From Nevskiaceae bacterium (GTDB lineage: Bacteria; Pseudomonadota; Gammaproteobacteria; Nevskiales; Nevskiaceae): a stretch of 64,000 nucleotides of DNA. Under the pieces are notes generated by a model. That model saw only the letters and a program-made list of their open reading frames with translations, searched no databases and was not told the DNA's origin. Location of the stretch: assembly GCA_004298465.1 (NCBI GenBank), contig SCRT01000007.1:186001-250000 (forward strand), read 5' to 3'. The position numbers and the translations under genes were made by a program. This document shows, piece by piece, positions 36,564 through 46,700 of this stretch (position 1 is the stretch's first letter; the number at the start of each line of letters is the position of its first letter).

Positions 36564-37853
36564 ATGGCGCAGCGCCCGCTGCGCCTTTCCACTGCCATGA
36601 CGCTGGCCTGCCGCGACTGCGGCACGCTGGTGGAGCTGCCGGCCCCGGACACCGCTGGCACCAGCTATTGCCCGGTGTGCGCGCACGCGCTGCGACGCTC
36701 CGCTGGCCGCGGGGTGGCAGCCGCGCTGGCTTGCGCACTGACGACGTTCGCACTGCTATGGCCAGCCAACCTGCTGCCGATGATGGGCGTGACGATGCTG
36801 GGCATGCACACGCAAAGCGGGATCTTCACAAGCGTGCAGGCATTGTGGGATGGACACTGGGTGATCATCGCCGTGCTCACGGCCCTGTTTGTGATGGTGC
36901 TGCCTTTCGTGCGCTTCGGGCTGCTGAGCGGCGTTCTGCTGTGCGTGAAAGCCGGGCGCCGGCCGCGCTGGCTCGGCCGGGCGTTCCGCTGGTCGCTGTG
37001 GCTGGACCACTGGGCGATGCCGGACGTATTCCTGATTGGCTGCCTTGTCGGCTACAGCCGCGTGCGCGCATTCCTGCCGACCACCATCGAGGCCGGCGGC
37101 TGGTGCGTGATCGCCGCCGCCCTCATCGCAATGATCACGCGCGCCAGCCTCGACACGCACGCCGTGTGGCACTGGATCGAAACCGACCGCACGCCGCCAG
37201 CCGACCAGCCAGCCATCGCCTGCGCGGCCTGCAGCCTGGTGCTTCCCGCGGCCCGGCAAGGGCACCGCTGTCCGCGCTGCGGGCTGCGCCTGCGCGCGCG
37301 CAAGCCGCACGCGACGACGCGCACGGCGATGTTCGTCATCGCCGGGCTCATCCTCTACCTGCCCGCAAACTTCTTTCCCATGAACGTCGACATCCAGATG
37401 GGGCAGATCACGCCGCACCGCATTGCCGACGGCATCCAGGACCTCATCAACGCCCATCTGTGGTGGCTGGCGGTGCTGATCTTCGTCACCAGCATCGCGA
37501 TCCCGGCGCTCAAGCTGCTGGGACTGACGTGGTTCCTGTTCTCCATCCGCCGCCGCTCGCGCAGGCACCTGCGGCTGAAGACACGGCTTTACCGTGTCAT
37601 CAACGAGATCGGCCGCTGGTCGAACGTCGACGTGTTCACGGTTGCAGTGTTCCTGCCGCTGATCCAGTTTGGCGCGCTGGCGCATACCGACGTGGCGGTT
37701 GGCAGCGTGGCCTTCATGCTCGTGGTGGTGTGCACCATGGTCGCGTCGCGTGCCTTCGACCCGCGCCTGATGTGGGACGCGGCGCTGGAAGCGCCTAACA
37801 TGCATGCTTCTGCACGGAACGAGTCGCCACCCCAGGCCGAATACGCGTCATGA
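36564..37853 (+). CDS. pqiA: Paraquat-inducible protein A family (intermembrane transport)
   Basis: 429 aa from ATG 36564. Two zinc-ribbon-like Cys pairs (CRDCG...CPVC near the N-terminus, CAACS...CPRCG near residue 220) each precede a block of four hydrophobic segments (for example ACALTTFALLWPANLLPMM and IAGLILYLPANFFPMNVDI). ANLLPM/ANFFPM motifs mark the duplicated PqiA domain. It sits in the inner membrane with the MCE protein encoded next, with which it overlaps by 4 nt, and supports lipid movement between the membranes. The in-frame sequence upstream to 36420 contains the heptad repeat and is excluded. Confidence 0.92.
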   Translation: MAQRPLRLSTAMTLACRDCGTLVELPAPDTAGTSYCPVCAHALRRSAGRGVAAALACALTTFALLWPANLLPMMGVTMLGMHTQSGIFTSVQALWDGHWVIIAVLTALFVMVLPFVRFGLLSGVLLCVKAGRRPRWLGRAFRWSLWLDHWAMPDVFLIGCLVGYSRVRAFLPTTIEAGGWCVIAAALIAMITRASLDTHAVWHWIETDRTPPADQPAIACAACSLVLPAARQGHRCPRCGLRLRARKPHATTRTAMFVIAGLILYLPANFFPMNVDIQMGQITPHRIADGIQDLINAHLWWLAVLIFVTSIAIPALKLLGLTWFLFSIRRRSRRHLRLKTRLYRVINEIGRWSNVDVFTVAVFLPLIQFGALAHTDVAVGSVAFMLVVVCTMVASRAFDPRLMWDAALEAPNMHASARNESPPQAEYAS

Positions 37854-39160
37854 GCGATCGCGAAACCGACGACACCCTCAAGCAGGCCGCTGTGGCGCAA
37901 CGCGCCGTGGCGATCTTCCATGCCAGCCGCTGGCCGGGCTGGATCTGGGGCATTCCGGCGGCAGCGGTCGCCATCGTCCTGTGGCTGCTGCTGCGTGCGC
38001 TGTCCGCGACCGGCACGAACATCACCGTCGTGTTCCCGCAGGCGGCCGGCATGAGCCCGGACGATACGCACGTAACCTACCGCGGGCTGAATGTCGGCAC
38101 GTTGCGCGACGTGCACCTGGACGCTGGCGGCCGCCACGTGGTCGCCGAACTAAACATGGATGAAGCCGCCACGCCGTGGCTGAACACCGGCACGCGGTTC
38201 TACCTGGATGGCGCGAATCCCAGCCTTGCACGGCCTTCCACCCTCAAAGCCATCATCGCCGGCCCCAGCATCGTGATGGTGCCGGGCAAGGGCGATGCGG
38301 CGCGCCACTTTGTCGGCATCGTCGGTCCGGCGCCGCAGCCGTTCGACGCCGAAGTCACGTATCGCGTGGCCTTCGACGGCGCCGTCGGCGGGCTGGATGT
38401 CGGCGCCCCCGTCACGCTGCGTGGCTTCACGGTCGGTGGCGTCACGCAGGTGGCGTTGCGCGTCGACGCCGCCACCGGCCGCGTCACCACCCCCGTCACG
38501 ATCGTGCTGGACCCGACGCGCCTGCACCTGCACACACCGGCACCCGACGCCGCAGGCTGGGCACCGCTGCTGGATGAAGTGCTGGCCCGCATGGTGGCCG
38601 GCGGCCTGCGCGCCCGGCTGACGCAGGACCCGCCGCTGATCGGCGCCGCACAAGTGGAACTCGTCGTCGTCCCCGACGCGCCGGCCGCCACCCTCGTCGC
38701 GGAAAACGACAAACGTCCGCTGATCCCCGGCGCGCCGGCCGGCATCAACCCGATGCAACTACTGGCGAAGCTGGACCAGTTGCCCATCGACACCATTGCC
38801 GGCAACATCCGCGCCATCACCGAGAACGTGCGCGCGACGAGCGAACGCGTGAACGCGCTCGTCAACTCGCCTCGGATCGACGCCAGCCTGCGCCACCTGG
38901 ATGCCACGCTCGCCACGCTGGACGACACCACCAAGGCGTTGGCGCCGGAGCTTGTGCCCACCGTGCGCAGCCTGCGCGATACCGCCCAACAAATAGACGC
39001 CACCGCGCGCGCTGCGCAGGCGCTGGTGGACGACCGCAGCGGAGGCATGGACGGCAACGCGAAAAAGGCCCTTTACGAACTGACTCAGGCGGCACGCGCC
39101 ATCCGCTCGCTGGCCGACTACCTGGAACACCACCCGAACGCCCTCATAACCGGACGCTGA
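37850..39160 (+). CDS. pqiB: MCE-domain intermembrane transport protein
   Basis: 436 aa. One N-terminal membrane helix (WIWGIPAAAVAIVLWLLLRAL, about 31-51) precedes MCE domain 1 (about 57-145, NITVVFPQAAGMSPDDTHVTYRGLNVG) and MCE domain 2 (about 167-235, GLDVGAPVTLRGFTVGGV). The C-terminal part is a long helical stretch. E. coli PqiB has three MCE domains in 546 aa, so this form is one domain shorter. MCE proteins build a tube that spans the periplasm. Confidence 0.92.
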   Translation: MSDRETDDTLKQAAVAQRAVAIFHASRWPGWIWGIPAAAVAIVLWLLLRALSATGTNITVVFPQAAGMSPDDTHVTYRGLNVGTLRDVHLDAGGRHVVAELNMDEAATPWLNTGTRFYLDGANPSLARPSTLKAIIAGPSIVMVPGKGDAARHFVGIVGPAPQPFDAEVTYRVAFDGAVGGLDVGAPVTLRGFTVGGVTQVALRVDAATGRVTTPVTIVLDPTRLHLHTPAPDAAGWAPLLDEVLARMVAGGLRARLTQDPPLIGAAQVELVVVPDAPAATLVAENDKRPLIPGAPAGINPMQLLAKLDQLPIDTIAGNIRAITENVRATSERVNALVNSPRIDASLRHLDATLATLDDTTKALAPELVPTVRSLRDTAQQIDATARAAQALVDDRSGGMDGNAKKALYELTQAARAIRSLADYLEHHPNALITGR

Positions 39161-39161
39161 A

Positions 39162-39734
39162 GTGCCGCCCTTGAAACGCCTTGCCGCCCTCCTGCTCGCC
39201 GCCACCCTAACGGGCTGCGCCCACGCCCCGCCCGTGCAATTCTTCACGCTGGTGGCGGCACCCGGCGTGCCGCAAACCCGCTACACGGGAACAGCGCAAG
39301 TGACTGCCGTCCGCATTCCTGCCGCACTGGACCGCACGCAACTCGTGCGCGAAGCTTCCACAGCCCGTGTTGAGATGGACGATGGTGCACAGTGGGCCGC
39401 ACCGCTGGAACAATTGATCGCGGATGCACTGACGCAGGACCTGCAGCAGCGGCTCGGCGCCAACCACGTGCTTGCGCCATCCGCAGTCGGCGCGGACGAA
39501 ACCGTGCACATCCGGCTCGACCTGCTGCGCTTCGCCCCAACGCCAGACAAGGCGGTCGTGCTCGACGGCAGCTATTCATTCCTACACGCCGGGCAAGTTA
39601 TCCATCAAGCGCCGCTGCACGTGGAAATTCCCACGTCAGCAGGCGACAGCAGCGCCCAGACCCAGGCGCAGGCGATGAGCGCGGCGCTGGGCGCGGTGGC
39701 GGAGCGGATTGCGCAACAGCTTGTCAACCGGTAA
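39162..39734 (+). CDS. pqiC: PqiC-like outer-membrane lipoprotein
   Basis: 190 aa, GTG start 1 nt after the pqiB stop. A signal peptide ends in LTGC. VQFFTLVAAPGVPQ, AVRIPAALDRTQLV and EQLIADALTQDLQQRL fit the ABC-type transport auxiliary/PqiC fold. It should anchor the MCE tube at the outer membrane. It is the last gene of pqiABC and converges on scpB. Confidence 0.9.
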   Translation: MPPLKRLAALLLAATLTGCAHAPPVQFFTLVAAPGVPQTRYTGTAQVTAVRIPAALDRTQLVREASTARVEMDDGAQWAAPLEQLIADALTQDLQQRLGANHVLAPSAVGADETVHIRLDLLRFAPTPDKAVVLDGSYSFLHAGQVIHQAPLHVEIPTSAGDSSAQTQAQAMSAALGAVAERIAQQLVNR

Positions 39735-39781
39735 GCGGCAAACGGCAAACGGCCGGAAAATCACGGCGGCTTCGCCAAGCT

Positions 39782-39802
39782 CGAATCACGAATCTCCAAT
39801 CT
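39782..39802. repeat. Heptad repeat overlapping the scpB 3' end
   Basis: CGAATCA, CGAATCT and CCAATCT are three perfect-register 7-nt units. They run over the last codons of scpB (EIGDS and stop), so the repeat has become part of the protein end. Confidence 0.65.
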
Positions 39803-40454
39803 CTTCCGGCTGCTCACTCGCAACCGCCAGCGCTGCCGGTTCCAGCCCGAGCTTGCGCAGGGCTGCTTCGAGCTGTTCCACGCCCTTGATCTCGGGGAGT
39901 TCCGGCAACTGCGCAAGCGCTTTCAGACCGAGGTCGTCCAGCAGCCGTGACGTGGTGCCGTAGAGCACCGGTCGACCGAGCACTTCCTTGTGGCCGAGTT
40001 CGCGGATCCACTCTCGTTCCTGTAGCGTGCGGATAATATTCGTGGATACCGCAACACCGCGGATTTCCTCGATTTCACCGCGCGTGATCGGCTGGCGGTA
40101 GACGATCAGCGCCAGCGTCTCGAGCAGCGCACGCGACAGGCGCGGCGGTTTTTCGCGCCACAACTGGCCGATGATGGAAGTGAATTCCGCTCGCACCTGC
40201 AGCCGCCAGCCGCCGGCGACCTCGACGAGTTCGCTGGCACCGCTGGCCAGCCGCTCGGCCAACGCCGCCAATGTCGTGCGCACCGCGGCACGATCGACAC
40301 GCGGGTCTTCCGCTGCCAGCAGGTGCTGAAGCTGGTCGGTAGTGAGGGCGGCTTCCGAGGCCAGCAACACGGCTTCGACCATGCGGTCGAGCTGCGGAAG
40401 AACCACCGGGAGCGGGTCGAGGCCAGCGACGTCGATCGCCTCTTGTTCATCCAT
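39786..40454 (-). CDS. scpB: Segregation and condensation protein B
   Basis: 222 aa from ATG 40454 (MDEQEAIDVAG); a GTG one codon earlier overlaps the scpA stop. The two winged-helix parts (RMVEAVLLASEAALTTDQLQ and LETLALIVYRQPITRGEIEEIRGV, then RPVLYGTTSRLLDDLG) are typical. ScpB forms a complex with ScpA and SMC-like proteins for chromosome compaction. The C-terminal residues come from the heptad repeat. Confidence 0.94.
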   Translation of the reverse strand: MDEQEAIDVAGLDPLPVVLPQLDRMVEAVLLASEAALTTDQLQHLLAAEDPRVDRAAVRTTLAALAERLASGASELVEVAGGWRLQVRAEFTSIIGQLWREKPPRLSRALLETLALIVYRQPITRGEIEEIRGVAVSTNIIRTLQEREWIRELGHKEVLGRPVLYGTTSRLLDDLGLKALAQLPELPEIKGVEQLEAALRKLGLEPAALAVASEQPEEIGDS

Positions 40455-41308
40455 CACGCGGGCTCCTGGAGCGACGCGCCGGTATCCTCCGGCAAGTTGA
40501 TGACCAGCTCGGTAAACGGAGCCTGTTGGTGCACGGCCAGCAGGCGAGCCTTCACGAGCTCCAGCACCGCCAGCAGCGCCACTACAATACCGGCACGCCC
40601 TTCTGCTGGATCGAACAGGTCGATGAAGCGCGCCGGCCCGTGCTGCAGGCGGTCGAGTACACGCGACATGCGGTCGCGCACCGACAATGGCTCGCGTGCA
40701 ATGGTGTGGTGCACGTAGAGTTCGGCACGCGCCATGACGGACTGGAAAGCCATCAGCAATTCACGCAGGTCTAGTGGCGGCAGAGGCACTTCCGCCTCGA
40801 TGCGCTCCACTGCGGCACGCGCGAGATGTACGTCGCGCCCGACGCGTGGCAAGGCATCCAGGCGCTCTGCCGCGGTCTTGAAGCGCTCGTATTCCTGCAG
40901 TCGCCGCACGAGTTCAAGACGCGGGTCTTGCCCGCCTTCTTCCTCGGTTTCCGGCGGACGCGGCAACAGCACGCGCGACTTGATCTCGGCCAGCCACGCC
41001 GCCATGACGAGGTATTCCGCGGCCAGCTCCAGCTTCAGCCCGCGCATCATCGCGATGTATTCCATGTACTGGCGCGTGATCTGCAGCACCGGAATGTCGA
41101 GGATGTCGAGGTTCTGCTTGCGAATGAGGTACAGCAGCAGGTCCAGCGGCCCCTCGAAGGCTTCGAGGAACACTTCCAGCGCATCAGGCGGAATGTAGAG
41201 GTCTTCCGGGAGCTTCTGCAGCGGCTGGCCCAGCACCTTCACGACGTGCTCGGGCAACGGCGGAGACCCAAGCCCCGCCAACTGTGGGTCCACGGCTTCT
41301 TCTGCCAT
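40454..41308 (-). CDS. scpA: Segregation and condensation protein A
   Basis: 284 aa from ATG 41308. FEGPLDLLLYLIRKQNLDILDIPV is the ScpA signature, followed by LAAEYLVMAAWLAEIKSRVLLP and the C-terminal kleisin winged helix (GIVVALLAVLELVKARLLAVHQ). It bridges SMC heads in the condensin-like complex. Its upstream neighbour is the CRISPR-Cas island rather than trpS, the gene that usually precedes it, so its promoter was probably replaced by sequence in the 41309-41715 gap. Confidence 0.94.
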   Translation of the reverse strand: MAEEAVDPQLAGLGSPPLPEHVVKVLGQPLQKLPEDLYIPPDALEVFLEAFEGPLDLLLYLIRKQNLDILDIPVLQITRQYMEYIAMMRGLKLELAAEYLVMAAWLAEIKSRVLLPRPPETEEEGGQDPRLELVRRLQEYERFKTAAERLDALPRVGRDVHLARAAVERIEAEVPLPPLDLRELLMAFQSVMARAELYVHHTIAREPLSVRDRMSRVLDRLQHGPARFIDLFDPAEGRAGIVVALLAVLELVKARLLAVHQQAPFTELVINLPEDTGASLQEPA

Positions 41309-41715
41309 CACTGCACGACCCTACGAGTTGCCCGGAGCGCGGCCCGCACACGCCACCCCCCGACAGCGGAACAAGTGCAGCAGCATGACCGCAGATGAAC
41401 GGCTGGGCTCAGACAAGGCATGGCAGAGGGGTAAACACGATCGTCCGATTTTATCAGCGATCGCCCCGGGCCAACACGAAAGCCGGTCATCACGGTGCGG
41501 CGGGTTTCCCCTGCCGAAGTAGACGTGGAAATACAGACGGATATATACATACAATCAGGCCCATACGGCGATATGCGCGCTGACGTAGATCAGCGTGTGG
41601 GTGAATTTTAGGGCGCCGTTCAACCTGCGACCCACCCCCTCGGCACGCCCAGCCGCAAGCGCCCACAACCGGGCTACACTCCCGCCAAACAAGAACAAGA
41701 ATGAGGGGGCCTCCC
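41309..41715. other. Intergenic region between scpA and the WYL regulator (island boundary)
   Basis: About 400 nt between divergent genes without a supportable gene. It should hold the promoters for both scpA and the regulator. CTACACT at 41682-41688 resembles a -10 element for the rightward gene, but I see no good -35. A GAGGGGG at 41704-41710 serves as ribosome site for the regulator. Confidence 0.5.
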
Positions 41716-42681
41716 GTGGACCGCAGCGAACGTTTCCACCACATCGACCGCCTGTTGCGCCAGCGTGGCCCCGTCACCGTTCTCGGGCTGTGCGAAGCAC
41801 TTGAGGTTTCGCGCGCCACGATCGTGCGTGACATCCAGTACCTGCGCGACCGCTTCGGCGCGCCCATCACCTGGAACCGCGAGCGTCAGACCTATGCTTA
41901 TGAGAGCGCCGAGCTCTTCACCCTGCCCGGCCTGTGGCTGTCCGCCGCCGAGCTGGAATCCCTGCTGACCATCAACGCACTCCTTGATCGCCTGCAGCCG
42001 GAGTTGATCGGCAAGCACCTGCAACCCCTGCGGCAACGGCTGCAGCGGCTCGTGCAAGACCGCCTGCCCAACGGCGCCGACCTCACGCGCCGCCTGCGCC
42101 TCATTAACAGCGCCACGGCCCGCGTCGAGCCGCCTCTGTTCCCCGAGTTCGCCCAAGCCACACTGGAACGGCGGCGGCTGTGGATCCTGCACAAGAACCG
42201 CGAACGCGATGAAACCATCGCTCGCGAAATCTCTCCGCAGCGCCTCGTCCGCTACCGCGACAACTGGTACTGCGACGCCTGGTGTCACCTGCGCAATGGT
42301 TTGCGCAGCTTCGCCCTCGACGCCGTGGAAGCGGCCAGCGTGCTCGATCGGAAGGCCGCCGAAATCTCCGACGACAAACTGGATGCCAAGCTTGGCGCCG
42401 GCTACGGCATCTTCGGCGGCCGCAACAAACACACTGCCCACCTGCGTTTCACCGCCCGCGCCGCACGCTGGGTGAGCCGGGAACGCTGGCACCCGACGCA
42501 AAGCGGGCAATTCCTCGCGGACGGTCGCTACGACCTCAAAGTGCCCTACACCGACAATCGTGAACTGGTCATGGACCTCATGCGCCACGGATCAGACGTG
42601 GAAGTGCTTGGCCCACCCGAACTGCGCCAGACCGTGATCGCACGGCTGGAAGCGGCCCGCCAGCAATACGCGAAAAGCTGA
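41716..42681 (+). CDS. WYL-domain transcriptional regulator beside the cas operon
   Basis: 321 aa from GTG 41716, which has GAGGGGG 5-6 nt upstream; the ATG at 41701 precedes that site and is unlikely. Residues 1-60 are a helix-turn-helix (RFHHIDRLLRQRGPVTVLGLCEALEVSRATIVRDIQYL is the span), typical of YafY-type proteins. The rest is a WYL sensor domain: RLVRYRDNWYCDAWCHLRNGLRSFALD gives the WY(C) core motif, followed by a WCX-like C-terminal part. WYL regulators next to cas genes control them by sensing nucleic acid or nucleotide ligands. The gene reads towards cas1, 89 nt away. Confidence 0.88.
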   Translation: MDRSERFHHIDRLLRQRGPVTVLGLCEALEVSRATIVRDIQYLRDRFGAPITWNRERQTYAYESAELFTLPGLWLSAAELESLLTINALLDRLQPELIGKHLQPLRQRLQRLVQDRLPNGADLTRRLRLINSATARVEPPLFPEFAQATLERRRLWILHKNRERDETIAREISPQRLVRYRDNWYCDAWCHLRNGLRSFALDAVEAASVLDRKAAEISDDKLDAKLGAGYGIFGGRNKHTAHLRFTARAARWVSRERWHPTQSGQFLADGRYDLKVPYTDNRELVMDLMRHGSDVEVLGPPELRQTVIARLEAARQQYAKS

Positions 42682-42770
42682 ACCACAGGCTCACGTGGTG
42701 AGCTTGCGGGGTGGCAACATGAGAAACGGTTCGGGGGAGTGACACAACCAAACAAGGGGGAACCATATCC

Positions 42771-43769
42771 ATGCCGGAGACTTTCACACCGTCCGATCTC
42801 AAAACCATCCTGCACTCCAAGCGGGCCAACATCTACTACCTGCAGCACTGTCGGGTACTGGTCAATGGTGGAAGGGTGGAATACATCACCGATGCCGGCA
42901 AGGAATCACTGTACTGGAACATCCCGATCGCCAACACCACGTCGGTACTGCTCGGCACCGGCACTTCGATCACCCAAGCCGCCATGCGCGAGCTGGCGAA
43001 GGCCGGCGTGCTGGTCGGTTTCTGCGGGGGCGGGGGCACGCCATTGTTTTCCGCCAATGAGGTCGATATCGAAGTGGCCTGGTTCTCGCCACAAAGCGAG
43101 TACCGCCCCACCGAGTACCTGCAAGCGTGGGTACAATTCTGGTTCAACGACGAACTGCGCCTTGCCGCCGCCAAGGTTTTTCAGCACACCCGTGCCATGC
43201 GTATCCGCGAGCAATGGCAGCACCGCGCACTGCGCGACGCCGGCTTTAATGTCGATGTGAAGCGGCTGGACGATTTGCTGCAACGAACCGACCAGCGAAT
43301 CGACCTGGTACCAGACAACACCAACCTGTTGACCGAGGAGGCGCGGCTTACCAAGGCACTTTTCAAGTTGGCAGTCGACACCGTCGGCTATGGCGACTTT
43401 ACCCGCGCCAAACGCGGCAGCGGCACCGACCCGGCCAACCGCTTTCTCGATCACGGCAATTACCTCGCCTACGGCTTGGGCGCCACAGCCACCTGGGTGC
43501 TGGGCTTGCCGCACGGGTTGGCCATCCTGCACGGCAAGACCCGTCGCGGCGGGTTGGTGTTTGATGTTGCCGACCTGGTCAAGGATGCCAGCATCCTGCC
43601 GCAAGCCTTCATCTCGGCCATGCGTGGCGACGATGAGCAGACGTTTCGGCGCGCTTGCATCGAGGCACTGACCCGCAGCGAATCACTCGACTTCATGATC
43701 GACACCGTCAAGGCCGTCGCCATGGACACCGCTGCGCTGTGTGGGCAGAAAGCGGATGGAGCGGCATGA
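42771..43769 (+). CDS. cas1: CRISPR-associated endonuclease Cas1, type I-F
   Basis: 332 aa, starting after AAGGGGG. The catalytic triad of Cas1f aligns at E190 (TEEARLT), H254 (LPHGLAILHGKT, at the second half) and D268 (FDVADLVKD). YWNIPIANTTSVLLGTGTSITQAA is the characteristic N-terminal beta domain of the I-F group. It integrates new spacers together with the Cas2 part of Cas2-3. Its stop overlaps the cas3 start (ATGA). Confidence 0.97.
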   Translation: MPETFTPSDLKTILHSKRANIYYLQHCRVLVNGGRVEYITDAGKESLYWNIPIANTTSVLLGTGTSITQAAMRELAKAGVLVGFCGGGGTPLFSANEVDIEVAWFSPQSEYRPTEYLQAWVQFWFNDELRLAAAKVFQHTRAMRIREQWQHRALRDAGFNVDVKRLDDLLQRTDQRIDLVPDNTNLLTEEARLTKALFKLAVDTVGYGDFTRAKRGSGTDPANRFLDHGNYLAYGLGATATWVLGLPHGLAILHGKTRRGGLVFDVADLVKDASILPQAFISAMRGDDEQTFRRACIEALTRSESLDFMIDTVKAVAMDTAALCGQKADGAA

Positions 43770-46700
43770 ACATCCTGCTGATCAGCCAGTGCGACAAACG
43801 CGCCCTCACCGAAACCCGCCGCATTCTGGATCAGTTCGCCGAACGCCGAGGCGACCGCACCTGGCAGACCCCGATCACCCAAGCCGGCCTCGACACCTTG
43901 CGCAAGCTGCTGCGCAAGACCGCCCGCAAGAACACCGCCGTGGCCTGCCACTGGATTCGTGGGCTCGATCACAGCGAGCTGATGTGGATCGTGGGCGATG
44001 CACGGCGGTTTAATGTCGAAGGTGCGGTACCAACCAACACCACGCGCCACGACGTGCTGCGCGCAGGCGACGAAAACCGATGGCATCACCTTCCCTTGAT
44101 GCTGGCCCTCACCGCGCTCGCCGCGCTTTTTCACGACCTCGGCAAGGCCACCGCCGCATTCCAGACGATGCTGGACACAGCACTTCATCCTCCCACTGGT
44201 GCCTTCAGGCCGATGACGCCCACGCATTACCGCCACGAATGGGTCTCGGTGCGGCTGTTTCAGGCTTTCGTCGGGAAGGATGACGACGCGACCTGGCTGC
44301 AACGGTTGATTGATGCCAATGAACGTCACGATATGGATGGGTGGCTGCAGGAATGGCTGGCCGATGATCGCCTGCAATGCGATGGGCTGCCGACGCATCC
44401 GGGCAGCGCGGCCCCGGACAAGCCATTCGCCACCTTGCCACCTCTGGCGCAGGCCGTAGCGTGGCTGGTACTTACCCACCATCGTCTGCCGACGCTACCG
44501 GTGAAAACAGCGCCCGCAGGCAACACCGACGAAATCGACACCGCGCGCGATCCCTATCGCCGCTACGGCGCGAAAGCACCCCCGCTCAACGCCGATGACC
44601 TGCATGGCCTGCTTGAGCGCATCGACGCCGATTGGAACGAGCCGGAACGCGATCGCAGCAACGCCGATATCGCCGCGTATTGGCGCTTCCCACATGGCCT
44701 TCCCGTGACCAACGCGGCATGGCGAAAGCAGGCCGCACGGCAGGCACGAGCTTTGTTGACACTGCCTCACGCCGTCGCCGGCACGGCGTGTTTGCACGAT
44801 CCGTTCCTCATGCACGTTTCACGGCTGTGCCTGATGCTGGCCGACCACTACTACTCCAGCCTCACGTTGCAGCACCAACCGTCCGCCAATGGCGAGCCCG
44901 CGTGGCAGCCTGTTGCCGGCCGACAGATGTATCTGCAGGCGGACAGAAAAATCTACGCCAACACCGCCAGTTGCAACGGCAAGTTGCGGTTTAACCAGAC
45001 ACTTGAAGAACACCTGATCGGCGTGCAGGCCAATGCCAGCCGCGTCGTGCATGCACTGCCCACGCTGACGCGCAGCCTGCCCGCCTTGCAACGCCATCGC
45101 GCGCTCAGCAAACGCAGCCACCACGAAGCATTTCGGTGGCAGGACAAGGCGGCTGACCTTGCCACCGCCGTGCGCGAACGCACCGCCGTGCATGGCGCCT
45201 TCATCGTCAACATGGCCTCGACCGGTTGCGGCAAGACGCTTGGCAATGCACGGATCATGTACGCGCTGGCCGACCCCGCCCATGGCATGCGTTGCGCGTT
45301 TGCGATTGGCCTGCGCACGCTCACCCAGCAGACCGGGCGCTGCTTCCAGCGCGACCTCACCCTTGGCGATGACGAGTTGGCCATCCTTGTTGGCGGCTCT
45401 GCCAGCAAGGCATTGTTCGCGCATTACGAAGCGCAGGCCGAAGCCAGCGGCTCGGCGTCACGCCAGGCCTTGCTCGAAGAAGACAGCCACGTGCTATACG
45501 AGGGTGATGACCGTCACGCCCTGCTGCAACGGCTCACCGACGATGCGCGCGCCCGCCGCCTGATCGCCGCACCCGTGCTGGCATGCACGGTCGATCACCT
45601 GACCCCGGCCACCGAAAGCCTGCGTGGCGGCCGACAGATTGCGCCCATGCTGCGACTGATGACCGGCGATCTGGTGCTGGACGAGCCGGACGATTTCGAC
45701 CTCGCCGACCTGCCCGCCCTGACCCGGCTGGTGCATTGGGCCGGCCTGCTGGGATCGCGCGTATTACTGTCGTCAGCCACCTTGCCCCCTGCATTGGTGC
45801 AGGGTCTGTACGAGGCTTACCGCGATGGCCGTATCCACTGGCAGCGCCATCGCGGCGAACGCCCCGATGAAGCACCGCGCATCGCCTGTCTGTGGATCGA
45901 CGAGTTCAAGCAAGAGCACGCCGATTGCGCCGACGTTTCCACATTCAGGCAGGCGCACGATGTCTTTGCCGAGGCACGCCAGAAGCACCTGGCCAAAGCG
46001 AATGTGCGACGCATCGCCGAATTGCTGCCCGTCGCCCTCGAATCCCCCGGCAAAGAGGAAAGGCGGCACGAATGGGCCGCCCTTCTGCGCGATGCTGCAT
46101 TACGCCTGCATGGCGATCCGCAAAACCATGTCATTGATCCGCGCAGCGGTAAGCGCGTCAGCTTCGGCCTGATCCGCATGGCGAACATCGACCCGCTGTT
46201 CGATACCGCGCTGGCGCTGTTTCGGTTGGGCGCCCCGGAAGGCATGCGTATCCATCTGTGCGTGTATCACTCGCAACACCCGTTGCTGATGCGCTCGGCC
46301 ATCGAACATCGGCTCGACACCGTACTCGACCGGCGCCGCAAAAATGCTGCCGATCCGGATCCGGTGCTTGCACAACCACAAGTACGCCAAGCGATCGACG
46401 CCCATCCGGAAAACGACCACCTCTTCATCGTGCTCGGCAGTCCGGTAACGGAAGTCGGCCGGGACCACGATTATGACTGGGCCGTGGTTGAACCCTCCTC
46501 GCTGCGTTCATTGATCCAACTGGCAGGACGCGTACGCCGTCACCGACCCGAGCCAGTTACCCAATGCAATGTGCTGGTGCTCGACACCAATTTGCGCGCA
46601 CTCGAACGCAAGAACCCCAATGAGGCGGCCTACTGCCGCCCCGGTTTCGAAATGGACAAACAGCCGGAGGGCGCATCGCCCGAAGAAAAGACGCGACATC

